Below are positions 8,721 to 17,258 of a stretch of 64,000 bases of DNA, piece by piece. The DNA comes from Candidatus Obscuribacterales bacterium (GTDB taxonomy: Bacteria > Cyanobacteriota > Vampirovibrionia > Obscuribacterales > Obscuribacteraceae). A program made the position numbers and the translations under genes. The DNA is taken from assembly GCA_019745505.1 (NCBI GenBank), contig JAIETE010000004.1, positions 21,063-85,062 on the forward strand, in the 5' to 3' direction. The notes under the pieces are model-generated. The model did not search any database. It was not told where the DNA came from and worked only from the letters and a program-made list of their open reading frames with translations. The stretch's first letter is position 1. Each line of letters starts with the position of its first letter.

Positions 8721-11720
8721 CTACTGTTCGGCTCGTTCTCCATAACGCATCTTCGCTGCTTTCTTTTGATAGCTTTGCCATTGGCTATTGCCGATCCTGC
8801 GAAGATACATCGCATAATTGTCGAGCGTGTCCGCTGCATACCACTTGTCGGACGGACTGAGCAACTTTGCATTGGTCTTTTCAATGGATTCTGCAGCTGT
8901 TCTGATCTGTTCTCCGGCTTGTGTCATATTGCCTGTCGAATAGTAGTAATGTCCCAAATCGTCCCTGGCTCGCCACGCCTCGACGAGGCTCGCGCTGGAT
9001 TCTGATGCTTTGACACGCGCTTTCAGTGCCGGCTCTATCGACTGCCACTGATCCTGGCTGAGCATCTGTCTGGCATTGGAGTAGAAGAATTCATCGAAGG
9101 GACATTCGTTTGCGGGAGCTTGCAGAAAGGTCTCGACCATTTTCTGCATTGCAGCTTTTGCTCCGTTTAAGTCTCCATTAGCCGCGCTTGCTTTTGTCAG
9201 GTAGTTATATGCCTTTATTAGTTCTGCGTTTCGTTCTTCAATAGGCGCTGTTTTGCTTCGCTGAATTGAGGCAATCCACTGATTGATTAGTGGGATGCTT
9301 TCTGCCTCATTCGGAGCCCTTTTACCATTCAGTCCGAGGAAATTTAGAGTGGCTGCCAAACGGGAAATGGAGGTTCGTACCTTGAGGCTGTCACAGGGTA
9401 GTATTCTTTGCCTCAGCGATAAAGACTCATCGTAGTAAGCGAGCGCTTCTTTCTGTTTGTTGCTTGCTTGTGTCTGTCGATTATAGACATCACCCAGAGC
9501 GGACAGATAATCAGCTCTAACACTCGGATCCGAGGCTGCCGTACCGTCGCTCAACACTTTTTGCAGCAGCGATTCTAAGATCTCGGGGGCGTGCATTTCG
9601 CCATTTAATCGCCAATCCAGGAGCGGCGCAACGGCTTCGGCTGTATGAGCATTGGTAATACAGCTTTCAATCAATTTCTTGCCCTGGTCGTGCTCTGGAG
9701 TGTTCAAAAGAAGACTTCCCAGTAAAAAGCTTGCTCGAGCTTTTTGGCTCTCTTTCGCTGGAAGCGATATGTTTGCCGTATCCAGCTGCGACAGAAGTTT
9801 TTCAACGCTGTCAATCGCCTCTTGGTTTTGTCCAGTTGAGGCCAGACAAATCGAAAGCAGCAGCTGATTTTCAAACTTTGACTCGGCTGTGCCAGTGCGA
9901 AAGTCCTTGTTGATGCGTTGCGCATCTTTAAGTGCTTGGCTGTAGTCTCGCTCGGAAATATAAGCGCGGCAACGAGACGCCAATAAAGAAGACATTGTCT
10001 GCTGTTGCTTGATTGCGTTGTTTTCTAGCTTCTCGATTGAAAGGTTCAGTATTTGTAGATCTCGGTGAGCGTGACCGGCTCTTATATCGGAGTCAACAAG
10101 TGAGTTTATTTGCTTTGCCAATAGAGTTAGATTCTTGGATTGCTTGTCATCCAGAGTGTTCGGCAGCAGCATCAATGCTTGCTTTAGGGCAAGGCGCGCA
10201 CTGATATTGCTTGAACTGCTTGCCTCCTCCATGCGGTTGGCCCTTTCATCGAATTGAATTTCCTTCTTGCTTTCTTTTTTCATGTGCGAAATCAGAGCAA
10301 GTTTTCTCAGCGACCTTGACCGTTCGCTCGCTGAGGCGGAAGAGGCTGCCTCTGCTTCTTTCAACCATTTTTCAGCCTGAGCGAGGTCGCCCTTGTTCAG
10401 CGCCTTTTGACCTTCATTGTCGAGTGCTTGCCATGAATTGGAAATAGATATTGCAGAATTACCAGTTTCGGGTGTTGTCGATGTCTTTAAACCGTTGAAA
10501 ATCTGCGTGGCCAACAAAACTGCAAATATTCCTAAGATTATCGGCTTAATTAGAGCCCGTTTCTTGCTCGAAGCGATGTGCCCTTTAACAAGTTTGCCGG
10601 CTTCTATCTTCTTTAAGTCGCAGAGTAGTTTGTCACAATTTTCATAGCGGTCTTGTTTGCGCTTCTCGAGGCAACGATCAATAACCGTCATTACTGAGCC
10701 CGGCACATTCAGCTCTTTTTTCACTGTTGGGCGGGGATCGTTCAGGTGTTTCAGAATTGTTTTAACGGCATTCTCATCGCTGAAGGCAATTTGACCTGTA
10801 ATCATCTCGAAGAAGATGCAGCCGATCGCGTAAATGTCTGCTCGCTGATCCAGCTTTTCTCCTCTGCACTGCTCTGGACTCATGTATTGAGGACTGCCGA
10901 ACAAATCGCCCGTTTGGGTAAGCTTGCTGCTGTCGCCGTCGGGCTCTATCAATTTTGCTATTCCGAAATCGACCAGCCTCACCTTGGGCATCCCTTGGTT
11001 ATCCATACTGATGATGATGTTGCTGGGTTTGAGGTCTCTGTGAATTACTCCGTTTGCGTGTGCGTGTTCGACGGACTCAACTACCTGAGTGACGATATCC
11101 AACGCTTCCTTTACCGGCAGGTGATGCCTCTCTTTCAGTAAAGCATCAAGGCTCCTGCCTTCCACCATGTCCATGACCATGAACTGGCTGCCGTCTTGCG
11201 ATACTCCCAGGTCATGTACTTTAACAATGCCTGGATGAGAGAGTTTTGCAATTGCTTCCACTTCCTTCTGGAAACGCTGAATGATTATGGGCTTGCTGGC
11301 AAACTCCCTGTGCAGCATCTTCAGCGCCACGTTTCTTTTGATATACAGGTCATGCGCTTGATAAACCGACCCCATACCGCCGCGACCTATAACCTTGATG
11401 ATCTTGTATCTGCCAGCCACAAGTTGGCCCGGGGCGAGGGCGGACTCTCCGGCAATGCCTGAAGGGGCATGCGGATTTTGGAGCAGTTTTGTCTCACCCG
11501 AATCGATCTGGCTAGTAAATTCTCGACTGTCGAAATTCAGAGTGCTCTCTCTTGAATGCACCAAGGTTTGAGAGTCTTTTTCTATTTCGCAAGCGCAAAA
11601 TTCAGAGTTATCCTCTATCTCAGCCGAGTTGCTGGAGTTTTTCGTCTTGCCGCAGTCAGGACAGGTCGTTTTAAGTTTGAATATTTCTTGTTGCTTCTCT
11701 TCGAAATTCAAAGGCGGCAA
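8721..11720 (-). CDS. Ser/Thr protein kinase with N-terminal Cys motif, one TM helix and large TPR-like sensor part
   Basis: A 999-aa PknB-type (Hanks) kinase. Residues 20-45 carry CPDC and CAC, a possible small zinc-binding knuckle. The kinase domain (about 104-370) has the glycine loop IGRGGMGSVY, catalytic K134, HRDLKPSN with D229, DFG at 251-253 and SPQYMSPEQ, so it should be active. A transmembrane helix (about 391-409) precedes nearly 600 residues of TPR-like helical repeats, which would be periplasmic. The start is a TTG at 11720 with only a weak AGAGA upstream and is therefore uncertain. The hybrid sensor gene lies 104 nt upstream on the same strand. Likely an envelope-sensing signalling kinase; substrate unknown. 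Confidence 0.92.
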   Translation of the reverse strand: MPPLNFEEKQQEIFKLKTTCPDCGKTKNSSNSAEIEDNSEFCACEIEKDSQTLVHSRESTLNFDSREFTSQIDSGETKLLQNPHAPSGIAGESALAPGQLVAGRYKIIKVIGRGGMGSVYQAHDLYIKRNVALKMLHREFASKPIIIQRFQKEVEAIAKLSHPGIVKVHDLGVSQDGSQFMVMDMVEGRSLDALLKERHHLPVKEALDIVTQVVESVEHAHANGVIHRDLKPSNIIISMDNQGMPKVRLVDFGIAKLIEPDGDSSKLTQTGDLFGSPQYMSPEQCRGEKLDQRADIYAIGCIFFEMITGQIAFSDENAVKTILKHLNDPRPTVKKELNVPGSVMTVIDRCLEKRKQDRYENCDKLLCDLKKIEAGKLVKGHIASSKKRALIKPIILGIFAVLLATQIFNGLKTSTTPETGNSAISISNSWQALDNEGQKALNKGDLAQAEKWLKEAEAASSASASERSRSLRKLALISHMKKESKKEIQFDERANRMEEASSSSNISARLALKQALMLLPNTLDDKQSKNLTLLAKQINSLVDSDIRAGHAHRDLQILNLSIEKLENNAIKQQQTMSSLLASRCRAYISERDYSQALKDAQRINKDFRTGTAESKFENQLLLSICLASTGQNQEAIDSVEKLLSQLDTANISLPAKESQKARASFLLGSLLLNTPEHDQGKKLIESCITNAHTAEAVAPLLDWRLNGEMHAPEILESLLQKVLSDGTAASDPSVRADYLSALGDVYNRQTQASNKQKEALAYYDESLSLRQRILPCDSLKVRTSISRLAATLNFLGLNGKRAPNEAESIPLINQWIASIQRSKTAPIEERNAELIKAYNYLTKASAANGDLNGAKAAMQKMVETFLQAPANECPFDEFFYSNARQMLSQDQWQSIEPALKARVKASESSASLVEAWRARDDLGHYYYSTGNMTQAGEQIRTAAESIEKTNAKLLSPSDKWYAADTLDNYAMYLRRIGNSQWQSYQKKAAKMRYGERAEQ

Positions 11721-11824
11721 TCTCTGTGTATGTAAAATTAAGCTGCATTTTCAACATGCCCCTTCATCGAGAACTCCAACCAGGCTCAGGCTAGGCTCAC
11801 ACTTTCGCAACTTGATCTTCAGTC

Positions 11825-12979
11825 TTATTTCGTTGCGTGTCCGGCTTTCAACATGCGAATCGTTATGATCGTGCCTTTTCCGTACTCACTTGTGCAGCTG
11901 ATCTCCCCGCCATGCGCTTCTACGATCTGCCTGCAAACATACAATCCGACCCCACTTCCATTTGAATGTCGCATGGTGTCGTTTTCGTTCCAAAAACGCT
12001 GAAATAGTTTCTCTTGCTCCGGCTTGTTAATGCCTCTGCCGTTATCCAGCACTTGCAGGTAAAGCCAATTACCTTCGCACTTGCATGTTAGAGTGACAAC
12101 TCCATCTGCAAACGAGAATTTGATAGCGTTGTGAATGAGATTGCTGATGGCTTTCTTGAACATTCCACTATCGAGCCAAATCGGCTCTTTCAACTCCGAC
12201 TCCAGTTTTACCTGAACATTATTTTGACTGGCGTAGTAGGACCAATCATCAATCGATTGCTTGATTAGATTATTCAGGTCGGTTGCTACCGCCAATATCT
12301 TCTGCCCGTGCTGCTCAATGCGGTAAAGGTGGACAAGGTTCTGCAGCATATGCAAAATCTCGTGATTGCTCTGTTTGACTTTCAGCAGCAATTGCTTTTG
12401 TTCTTCGTTGAGCGGCCCCAACGTTTCTGCAACCAGCAAATCAAAGGCTCTCATCGCACCGATGTGAGGAACTCTCAAATCGTTGGCCAGAGTAAAAATC
12501 AGGTCTTCTCTTTCTTCCGCCGCTTGGACTCGGGCTCTCCGCTCTGCCCGGCGCCGCTCGACTGCGTATCGAATTGCCCTTATCAAAAGGTCTCCAGAGA
12601 CGTTGTCTTTGATCAAATAGTCTTGAGCGCCCTTTTGCAGTGCTTCCAGGGCAGTATCTTTATCATCTAATCCTGTCAGAACGATAATGGGCGCCTGGGG
12701 TGAATGAGAGAGCACGCGCGTGACGCTGTCGGTCGATGATGCGTCCGGCAGGCTTAAGTCCAGCAGAACAACATCGAAGCTCTCTTGCCCCAGGAAAGCC
12801 AGACCGTCTCTGAGTTTCGTTGCGAACGAAATATCTATTGCCGAGTAAGTATCCTGAAGTTTCAAAACTTCTTCGATGAAAATCGCATCGTCCGGATTGT
12901 CTTCGATTAGGAGTAATCGAATTCTCTGGGTATTTCTGGACATATTGGTGGTCTGCGATGGCAAGGGAAATTCCTCCAT
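11825..12979 (-). CDS. receiver-histidine kinase hybrid with degenerate H-box
   Basis: A 384-aa soluble protein. The N-terminal receiver domain (about 20-140) is intact, with acidic residues in LLIEDN, phosphoacceptor D74 and K124. A short coiled linker (138-158) leads to a HisKA-like dimerisation region and a HATPase domain (about 230-380) with N-box NLIHNAIKFS, G1 DNGRGI and G2 GSGVGLYVC. The H-box that normally reads SHELRTPL is ANDLRVPH here, with Asn166 in the phosphoacceptor position. Known REC-HK proteins of this layout receive phosphate and pass it on. With the His missing this one may be a pseudokinase or use H172. Start chosen at the first ATG; one at 12943 is also possible. Confidence 0.88.
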   Translation of the reverse strand: MEEFPLPSQTTNMSRNTQRIRLLLIEDNPDDAIFIEEVLKLQDTYSAIDISFATKLRDGLAFLGQESFDVVLLDLSLPDASSTDSVTRVLSHSPQAPIIVLTGLDDKDTALEALQKGAQDYLIKDNVSGDLLIRAIRYAVERRRAERRARVQAAEEREDLIFTLANDLRVPHIGAMRAFDLLVAETLGPLNEEQKQLLLKVKQSNHEILHMLQNLVHLYRIEQHGQKILAVATDLNNLIKQSIDDWSYYASQNNVQVKLESELKEPIWLDSGMFKKAISNLIHNAIKFSFADGVVTLTCKCEGNWLYLQVLDNGRGINKPEQEKLFQRFWNENDTMRHSNGSGVGLYVCRQIVEAHGGEISCTSEYGKGTIITIRMLKAGHATK

Positions 12980-13159
12980 CTCGATCTTAGATGGAATACC
13001 CGCCTACGGTAATTGTCCCTAAGTGTGGTTTATTCACTCACCTGTATTGGTGATTCACTCTCACACCAGACTTGAGCAATCACCCAATAGTTCCGCTCAG
13101 CAAACGAAAACAGCTTTCATTTCGCTTGCCGAGCAGCAACCGATTGCCGTCAGCCTAGC

Positions 13160-13624
13160 TCAACGCCCGAGATATTTTCTCTTCTTATCAGCGGGCATCT
13201 TCTTGCCGAAGATACCGCAAGAATAAGTGTATTTAGCGTCCGCGTCCTTCAGGTCCTCTTCGAATTCACGCCAAAGGGAAGCCTTGCGATCTTCGTATTG
13301 CATGTAACTCTCAAAAGTGATCATCTCGAGTTCAAAATAAGCCTTGTGCCATTCGGTCACTTGCTGCAGATACAGATTGACCTCCATTACGACTTCCAGC
13401 TCTTTGCTCGTCCATGCTGCAGTGAGCTTGGTCTCGAGGTGTTTGGGATTCATTGAGAAGAATGTATTGAAGAAAGCCCCTCTTCTTGCAAGATGCATTT
13501 TCTCGTCTGTGAGAATGAAGTTGAAGCCGCGCTCCTGCCAGTATCGTTTGTATTGCTGGCGCCTTGCTTCATCAAAGGAAGGAAGATTCAAGTTTGTTCC
13601 GACCAAGAATTTCGTGTTATTCAT
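13160..13624 (-). CDS. hypothetical protein coupled to the purine permease
   Basis: A 154-aa protein with no domain I recognise and no signal peptide or transmembrane helix. It is rich in aromatic and charged residues (YWQERGFNFILTDEK; WHKAYFELEMITFESYMQYE), suggesting a mostly helical soluble fold. The ATG at 13624 lies one base after the TGA of the permease gene (TGAGATG), so the two are translationally coupled. An upstream in-frame TTG at 13642 is less likely. The coupling hints at a role tied to purine uptake, but that is only context. Confidence 0.75.
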   Translation of the reverse strand: MNNTKFLVGTNLNLPSFDEARRQQYKRYWQERGFNFILTDEKMHLARRGAFFNTFFSMNPKHLETKLTAAWTSKELEVVMEVNLYLQQVTEWHKAYFELEMITFESYMQYEDRKASLWREFEEDLKDADAKYTYSCGIFGKKMPADKKRKYLGR

Positions 13625-13625
13625 C

Positions 13626-15020
13626 TCAGTGCGGTAAACCAAATATGAAGTAAGTGAGGCACATCAGGCTCAGTATCACCGAGCCAGAGTTGATGTCTTT
13701 CCAGCGACCCGTGCCAATTTTTATAACGGTGTAGAGCACCAGTCCTGCCGTCAATCCATTGGCGATGTTGTACGAAAAAATCATCATGGCAATTGTTGCC
13801 ATCGCCGGGGTCGACTCTGTCAAATCGTCCATGTCGATTTGCCTGATTGAGCCCAGCATGAGCAAACCGACTGCCATCAGAGCAGGGGCGTAGGCATATT
13901 TGAGATTCTGCAGCGGAGCCAGCAGCGGAATGAAAAATAGGCAACAGGCAAAAAGAATTCCAGTAATGATCGTGGCGAAGCCGGTTCTAGCTCCTTCTCT
14001 TACTCCTGCTGCCGATTCTATATATGCGCCACTGGTCGATGAGCCGATTAGCGAACTGAAAATGCAGGAGATGGCATCCACAACCATCGGTTTTTCTATG
14101 TCGATGAAATTGCCTTCCTTGTCCAGCATTTTGCCGGCTGCGCCTACGCCTACCAGTGTTCCTAGAGTGTCGAGGAAGCCCATGAGAAATAAAGTCAGCA
14201 GAATCGGCAGGTGTTTTAGTGTTAAAACACCAAGAATGTCGAGTTTGAAGGCTATTGGTGAAAGATCGTACGGAGGAACGAACGGCAAGCCGAAAATGGC
14301 TTTTGGAGCTTGCCCGAAGCCGCATATAAAGCCGACTACGGCGGTGACTATCATGCCGATTAGAATCGCCCCTTTGACGCGGCGGTACAGAAGGCAGACG
14401 ATGATGAGAAATCCAAGCATCGAAAGAATAACTTGCGGATCGTGCAAATTGCCCAGTTTGAGCGGTACATCAGGATTGCGAAGAATGCCTGTGCCGGTGA
14501 TCGTCATCACTGACGCGGGCATGCCTTTTACGGAACTGGTGATGATACCTGTCTCGTAGAGTCCGATGAGCGTGAGAAATAGACCGATGCCGCAGGCAAA
14601 ACTGTGTTTCATGCTGGGCGAAATCGAGTTTGCCAACCAGGGGCGGATTTTTGCCAGCGACAAGAGCAAAAATGCAATCCCGCTGACGAAAACGGCGCCC
14701 AATCTCGTTTCCCACCCAAGCGCCATGGCCGCCAGTCCAAAGGCAATGAATGCGTTTTCGCCCATATACGGTGCAACTGCAAGTGGCCGGTTCGCATAGA
14801 GACCCATGAGAAAACAGCCGAAAACAGCCGTGACAATTGTTGCCACGGTGGATGGCTCGACTGGAAAACCCGCGAAAGCCAGGATGGCTGGGTTGACGAC
14901 GATGATGTATGCCATCGTCATGAATGTAGTCGCGCCGCCCAGAAATTCCGTGCGAATAGACGAGCCGCGCTCGGTGATTCCGAAGTGCTTGTCCAGTCGC
15001 TCAGTCAGCTGTGCCGCCAT
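13626..15020 (-). CDS. NCS2-family adenine/guanine/hypoxanthine permease
   Basis: A 464-aa inner-membrane proton-coupled purine base importer of the AzgA/PbuG branch. The N-terminus has the family signature TTFMTMAYIIVVNP, then NRPLAVAPYMGENAF in transmembrane segment 3 and the GTLVGVG stretch in the middle. About 13 hydrophobic segments fit the family, and the length is typical. The start is the ATG at 15020, 3 nt after the end of the SDR gene, so it sits in a tight minus-strand operon. Specificity among purines cannot be decided from sequence. Confidence 0.92.
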   Translation of the reverse strand: MAAQLTERLDKHFGITERGSSIRTEFLGGATTFMTMAYIIVVNPAILAFAGFPVEPSTVATIVTAVFGCFLMGLYANRPLAVAPYMGENAFIAFGLAAMALGWETRLGAVFVSGIAFLLLSLAKIRPWLANSISPSMKHSFACGIGLFLTLIGLYETGIITSSVKGMPASVMTITGTGILRNPDVPLKLGNLHDPQVILSMLGFLIIVCLLYRRVKGAILIGMIVTAVVGFICGFGQAPKAIFGLPFVPPYDLSPIAFKLDILGVLTLKHLPILLTLFLMGFLDTLGTLVGVGAAGKMLDKEGNFIDIEKPMVVDAISCIFSSLIGSSTSGAYIESAAGVREGARTGFATIITGILFACCLFFIPLLAPLQNLKYAYAPALMAVGLLMLGSIRQIDMDDLTESTPAMATIAMMIFSYNIANGLTAGLVLYTVIKIGTGRWKDINSGSVILSLMCLTYFIFGLPH

Positions 15021-15023
15021 CTA

Positions 15024-16034
15024 CTAAAGCAGATTCTTGGCGTTTGCCCAGGCTATTTCCGCACGAATTCCTTCACGCAAGCCGGTTCGCTGTTGGAAGC
15101 CCGTTGCTTGCACTAATCTGTTGACGGAACAAGTTGTCGTCGTCGTCAATTTGTTCACTTGTTCGGAAGTGACCGGAGCTTTCTCCTTCATCAGCAATTC
15201 GGCAGCTTTGACGCCGAATCTGAGCAGTGGCTCGGGCATGGAGGAAACTTTCTTGGGAGCTCCCAGGCAGTCTTGTATCGTGTCGACCAGCTCTTTTACC
15301 GTCGTCGGTTTTGGATTGGCGACATTGAAGCAATGATAGCCTTCCGGAAGTCCCATCACAAGCGTGATTGCTTCGGCTAAATCTCGAGAGTAGATTAGGC
15401 TCTTCTCTGTTGTGCCGCCGCCGATTTGAACAAATCTGCCGGCTTTGATTTCTTTGATCATGTTCAAAAGATTGCCGCGGTCACCTTCTCCGTATACCAG
15501 AGATGGGCGCAGCGTGACAGTGCGAGGGATGTTGCGGAACATCTCCAGGAATTTCTCGCTGGTCACCTTTGATACTGCATATGGTGTCTTGGCTTGGAGG
15601 GCGCCGTTCTCTTCAATTTGATTGAAGGGACCTGTTCCATAAATTGCCGATGTACTCAAGAAAACAAAAGTGGTGACGCCGTTGGACGCTGCCGCTTCGG
15701 CCAGACCTTGCGTCGCTCGCACGTTCATTACTTCATACTCTTGGTATGGTGCCTCTGGCCTGTGCACCAGACCGGCGCAATGAATGATCGTATGACAATC
15801 TTTCGTCAACATGCGCATCTCGCGTTCGCCGGTGCGCGTGAAGTCCGCTTCTCTAATCAGCACCTGGGTGACGTCGCAGACCTCGCCGAGAATCGCTCTG
15901 GTCTCTTGAGGATTGCGCGCTTGCGCCCGAATATCCCATTCAGGTGAAGCAGACAGGGCCTGGACGACCGTCCTGCCAATCATGCCCGATGCGCCCGTTA
16001 CCAGTACCGTTTTCCGTTGACCAGTGAAACCCAT
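15024..16034 (-). CDS. NAD-dependent epimerase/dehydratase (extended SDR)
   Basis: A 336-aa extended short-chain dehydrogenase. Rossmann motif GASGMIG at 14-20, catalytic tyrosine pair YAVSK (Y152, K156) with an upstream FLSTSAIYG strand, and RPSLVYGEGD in the substrate-side region. Such enzymes act on nucleotide sugars, but related ones act on sterols and flavonoids, so the substrate is open. It lies between a GT2 glycosyltransferase (87 nt upstream) and the permease (3 nt downstream). This favours nucleotide-sugar chemistry for a surface glycan. Confidence 0.88.
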   Translation of the reverse strand: MGFTGQRKTVLVTGASGMIGRTVVQALSASPEWDIRAQARNPQETRAILGEVCDVTQVLIREADFTRTGEREMRMLTKDCHTIIHCAGLVHRPEAPYQEYEVMNVRATQGLAEAAASNGVTTFVFLSTSAIYGTGPFNQIEENGALQAKTPYAVSKVTSEKFLEMFRNIPRTVTLRPSLVYGEGDRGNLLNMIKEIKAGRFVQIGGGTTEKSLIYSRDLAEAITLVMGLPEGYHCFNVANPKPTTVKELVDTIQDCLGAPKKVSSMPEPLLRFGVKAAELLMKEKAPVTSEQVNKLTTTTTCSVNRLVQATGFQQRTGLREGIRAEIAWANAKNLL

Positions 16035-16121
16035 TTCAATTAGTTGCCTGAATAAATGAGAGGTTGCCTTTTTCGAATTCGCTTTGCAGGTTGGTTTTCA
16101 ATATGCTTACAGCTATATGCC

Positions 16122-17012
16122 TCAATGCACTCGCCTTGGCACCAGCCCGCGCACGAGATTTACAAGTATAAACAGCAAAGCCCGTGCCCAGATTGCAGCA
16201 TACACGAAGGCATTAAAGATTGGCGAGTGGTTTGCCGCCAAGTGCTTCCTGTAGAAGACTTCCATGCCTTTGTGAAGGTTTATTGTAGCGCCCACCGGGC
16301 GCAGTCGACTCGATGCCCCGTGCACGTGATAAATCACCGAAGAAGGCAGGTAAAAGACAGACCAGCCCGCCTGTTTGATGCGCCAGCACCAGTCGATGTC
16401 CTCGCCGAACATGAATATGTCCTCATCGAGAAGTCCGATTTTGTCTATCGCTTGACGACGGACCATCATGCAGGAGCCGGAGAGAGCGTCGACCTCGACT
16501 GTTTTGTCCGGGTCTTGGAAAGTGAGGTTGTACTCCGACATGGTTTTGCTCTTCGGAAAGAGCCTGCTCAGATAGGTAATGCGGAAAAAAGCCGCCTTTA
16601 CGGAAGGAAAAGAGCGGCGGCAGGCCAGCTGCAAGGTACCATCGGTGTTGAGAACTTTGGGACCGACCGCCCCGCATTCCGGATGCTCGACAAGAAAGTC
16701 GGACAATTTACCGATGGCGCCGTCTTTGACTTCTGTGTCCGGATTGAGCAGCAGCACAAAGTCGCCCTTGCTCTCCGGAATGGCTTGATTGCAGGCTTTG
16801 GAAAAACCCAGATTGTCCTTGTTTTCGATCAGGCGGACGTAAGAATAGCGATTCTTCAGCATTTCCACTGATTCGTCGCCGGAATCGTTGTCGACTACCC
16901 AGATCTCAAAATTGTCGGCTTGAGGCTCGAGCTTTATCGAATCAAGGCAGCGCGCCAGAAGCGCCGGGGTTTTCCAATTAACGATAACTACAGATACGCG
17001 CGGATTTGGCAT
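16122..17012 (-). CDS. GT2 glycosyltransferase, rhamnosyltransferase-like
   Basis: A 296-aa GT-A fold enzyme of the WbbL type. It starts with VSVVIVNWKTP, has VVDNDSGD and the metal/sugar-binding LLNPDTEV, the acceptor segment SGSCMMVRR and the catalytic-base region FMFGEDIDWCWR. A hydrophobic helix near the C-terminus (about 266-284) and a basic tail suggest peripheral membrane attachment. It probably adds a sugar (often rhamnose in this family) to a lipid-linked cell-surface glycan. First gene of the minus-strand run with the SDR gene. Confidence 0.9.
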   Translation of the reverse strand: MPNPRVSVVIVNWKTPALLARCLDSIKLEPQADNFEIWVVDNDSGDESVEMLKNRYSYVRLIENKDNLGFSKACNQAIPESKGDFVLLLNPDTEVKDGAIGKLSDFLVEHPECGAVGPKVLNTDGTLQLACRRSFPSVKAAFFRITYLSRLFPKSKTMSEYNLTFQDPDKTVEVDALSGSCMMVRRQAIDKIGLLDEDIFMFGEDIDWCWRIKQAGWSVFYLPSSVIYHVHGASSRLRPVGATINLHKGMEVFYRKHLAANHSPIFNAFVYAAIWARALLFILVNLVRGLVPRRVH

Positions 17013-17258
17013 TGCGTAATTATATTACCTGCACGCAAGTTCTATCCGAATGCATTGTTACGGCAACGGTGCCACCGTTCTGACACACCGGCATCATACT
17101 TTGATAAAGCCGAAGGAGGAGCGTTTATACCTTGGTTACAAGTTGTCGATACTATCGCCTTTGAGTCAGCTCCCCTTCCCCAAACCCTAGTCCCAAGACA
17201 CACATTTCTGCAACTGGTCAAAAGCCCAGTTGTGCAAGCCTGCTCCGGATGGTGAATC
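17013..17258. other. divergent intergenic region
   Basis: About 245 bp between the glycosyltransferase and the LysM-like gene. No open frame, tRNA or strong hairpin recognised. Confidence 0.35.

Noticed and set aside
13900..14559. Plus-strand 219-codon frame within the purine permease gene
   Set aside because: Entirely antisense to a complete NCS2 permease with family motifs; no independent support.
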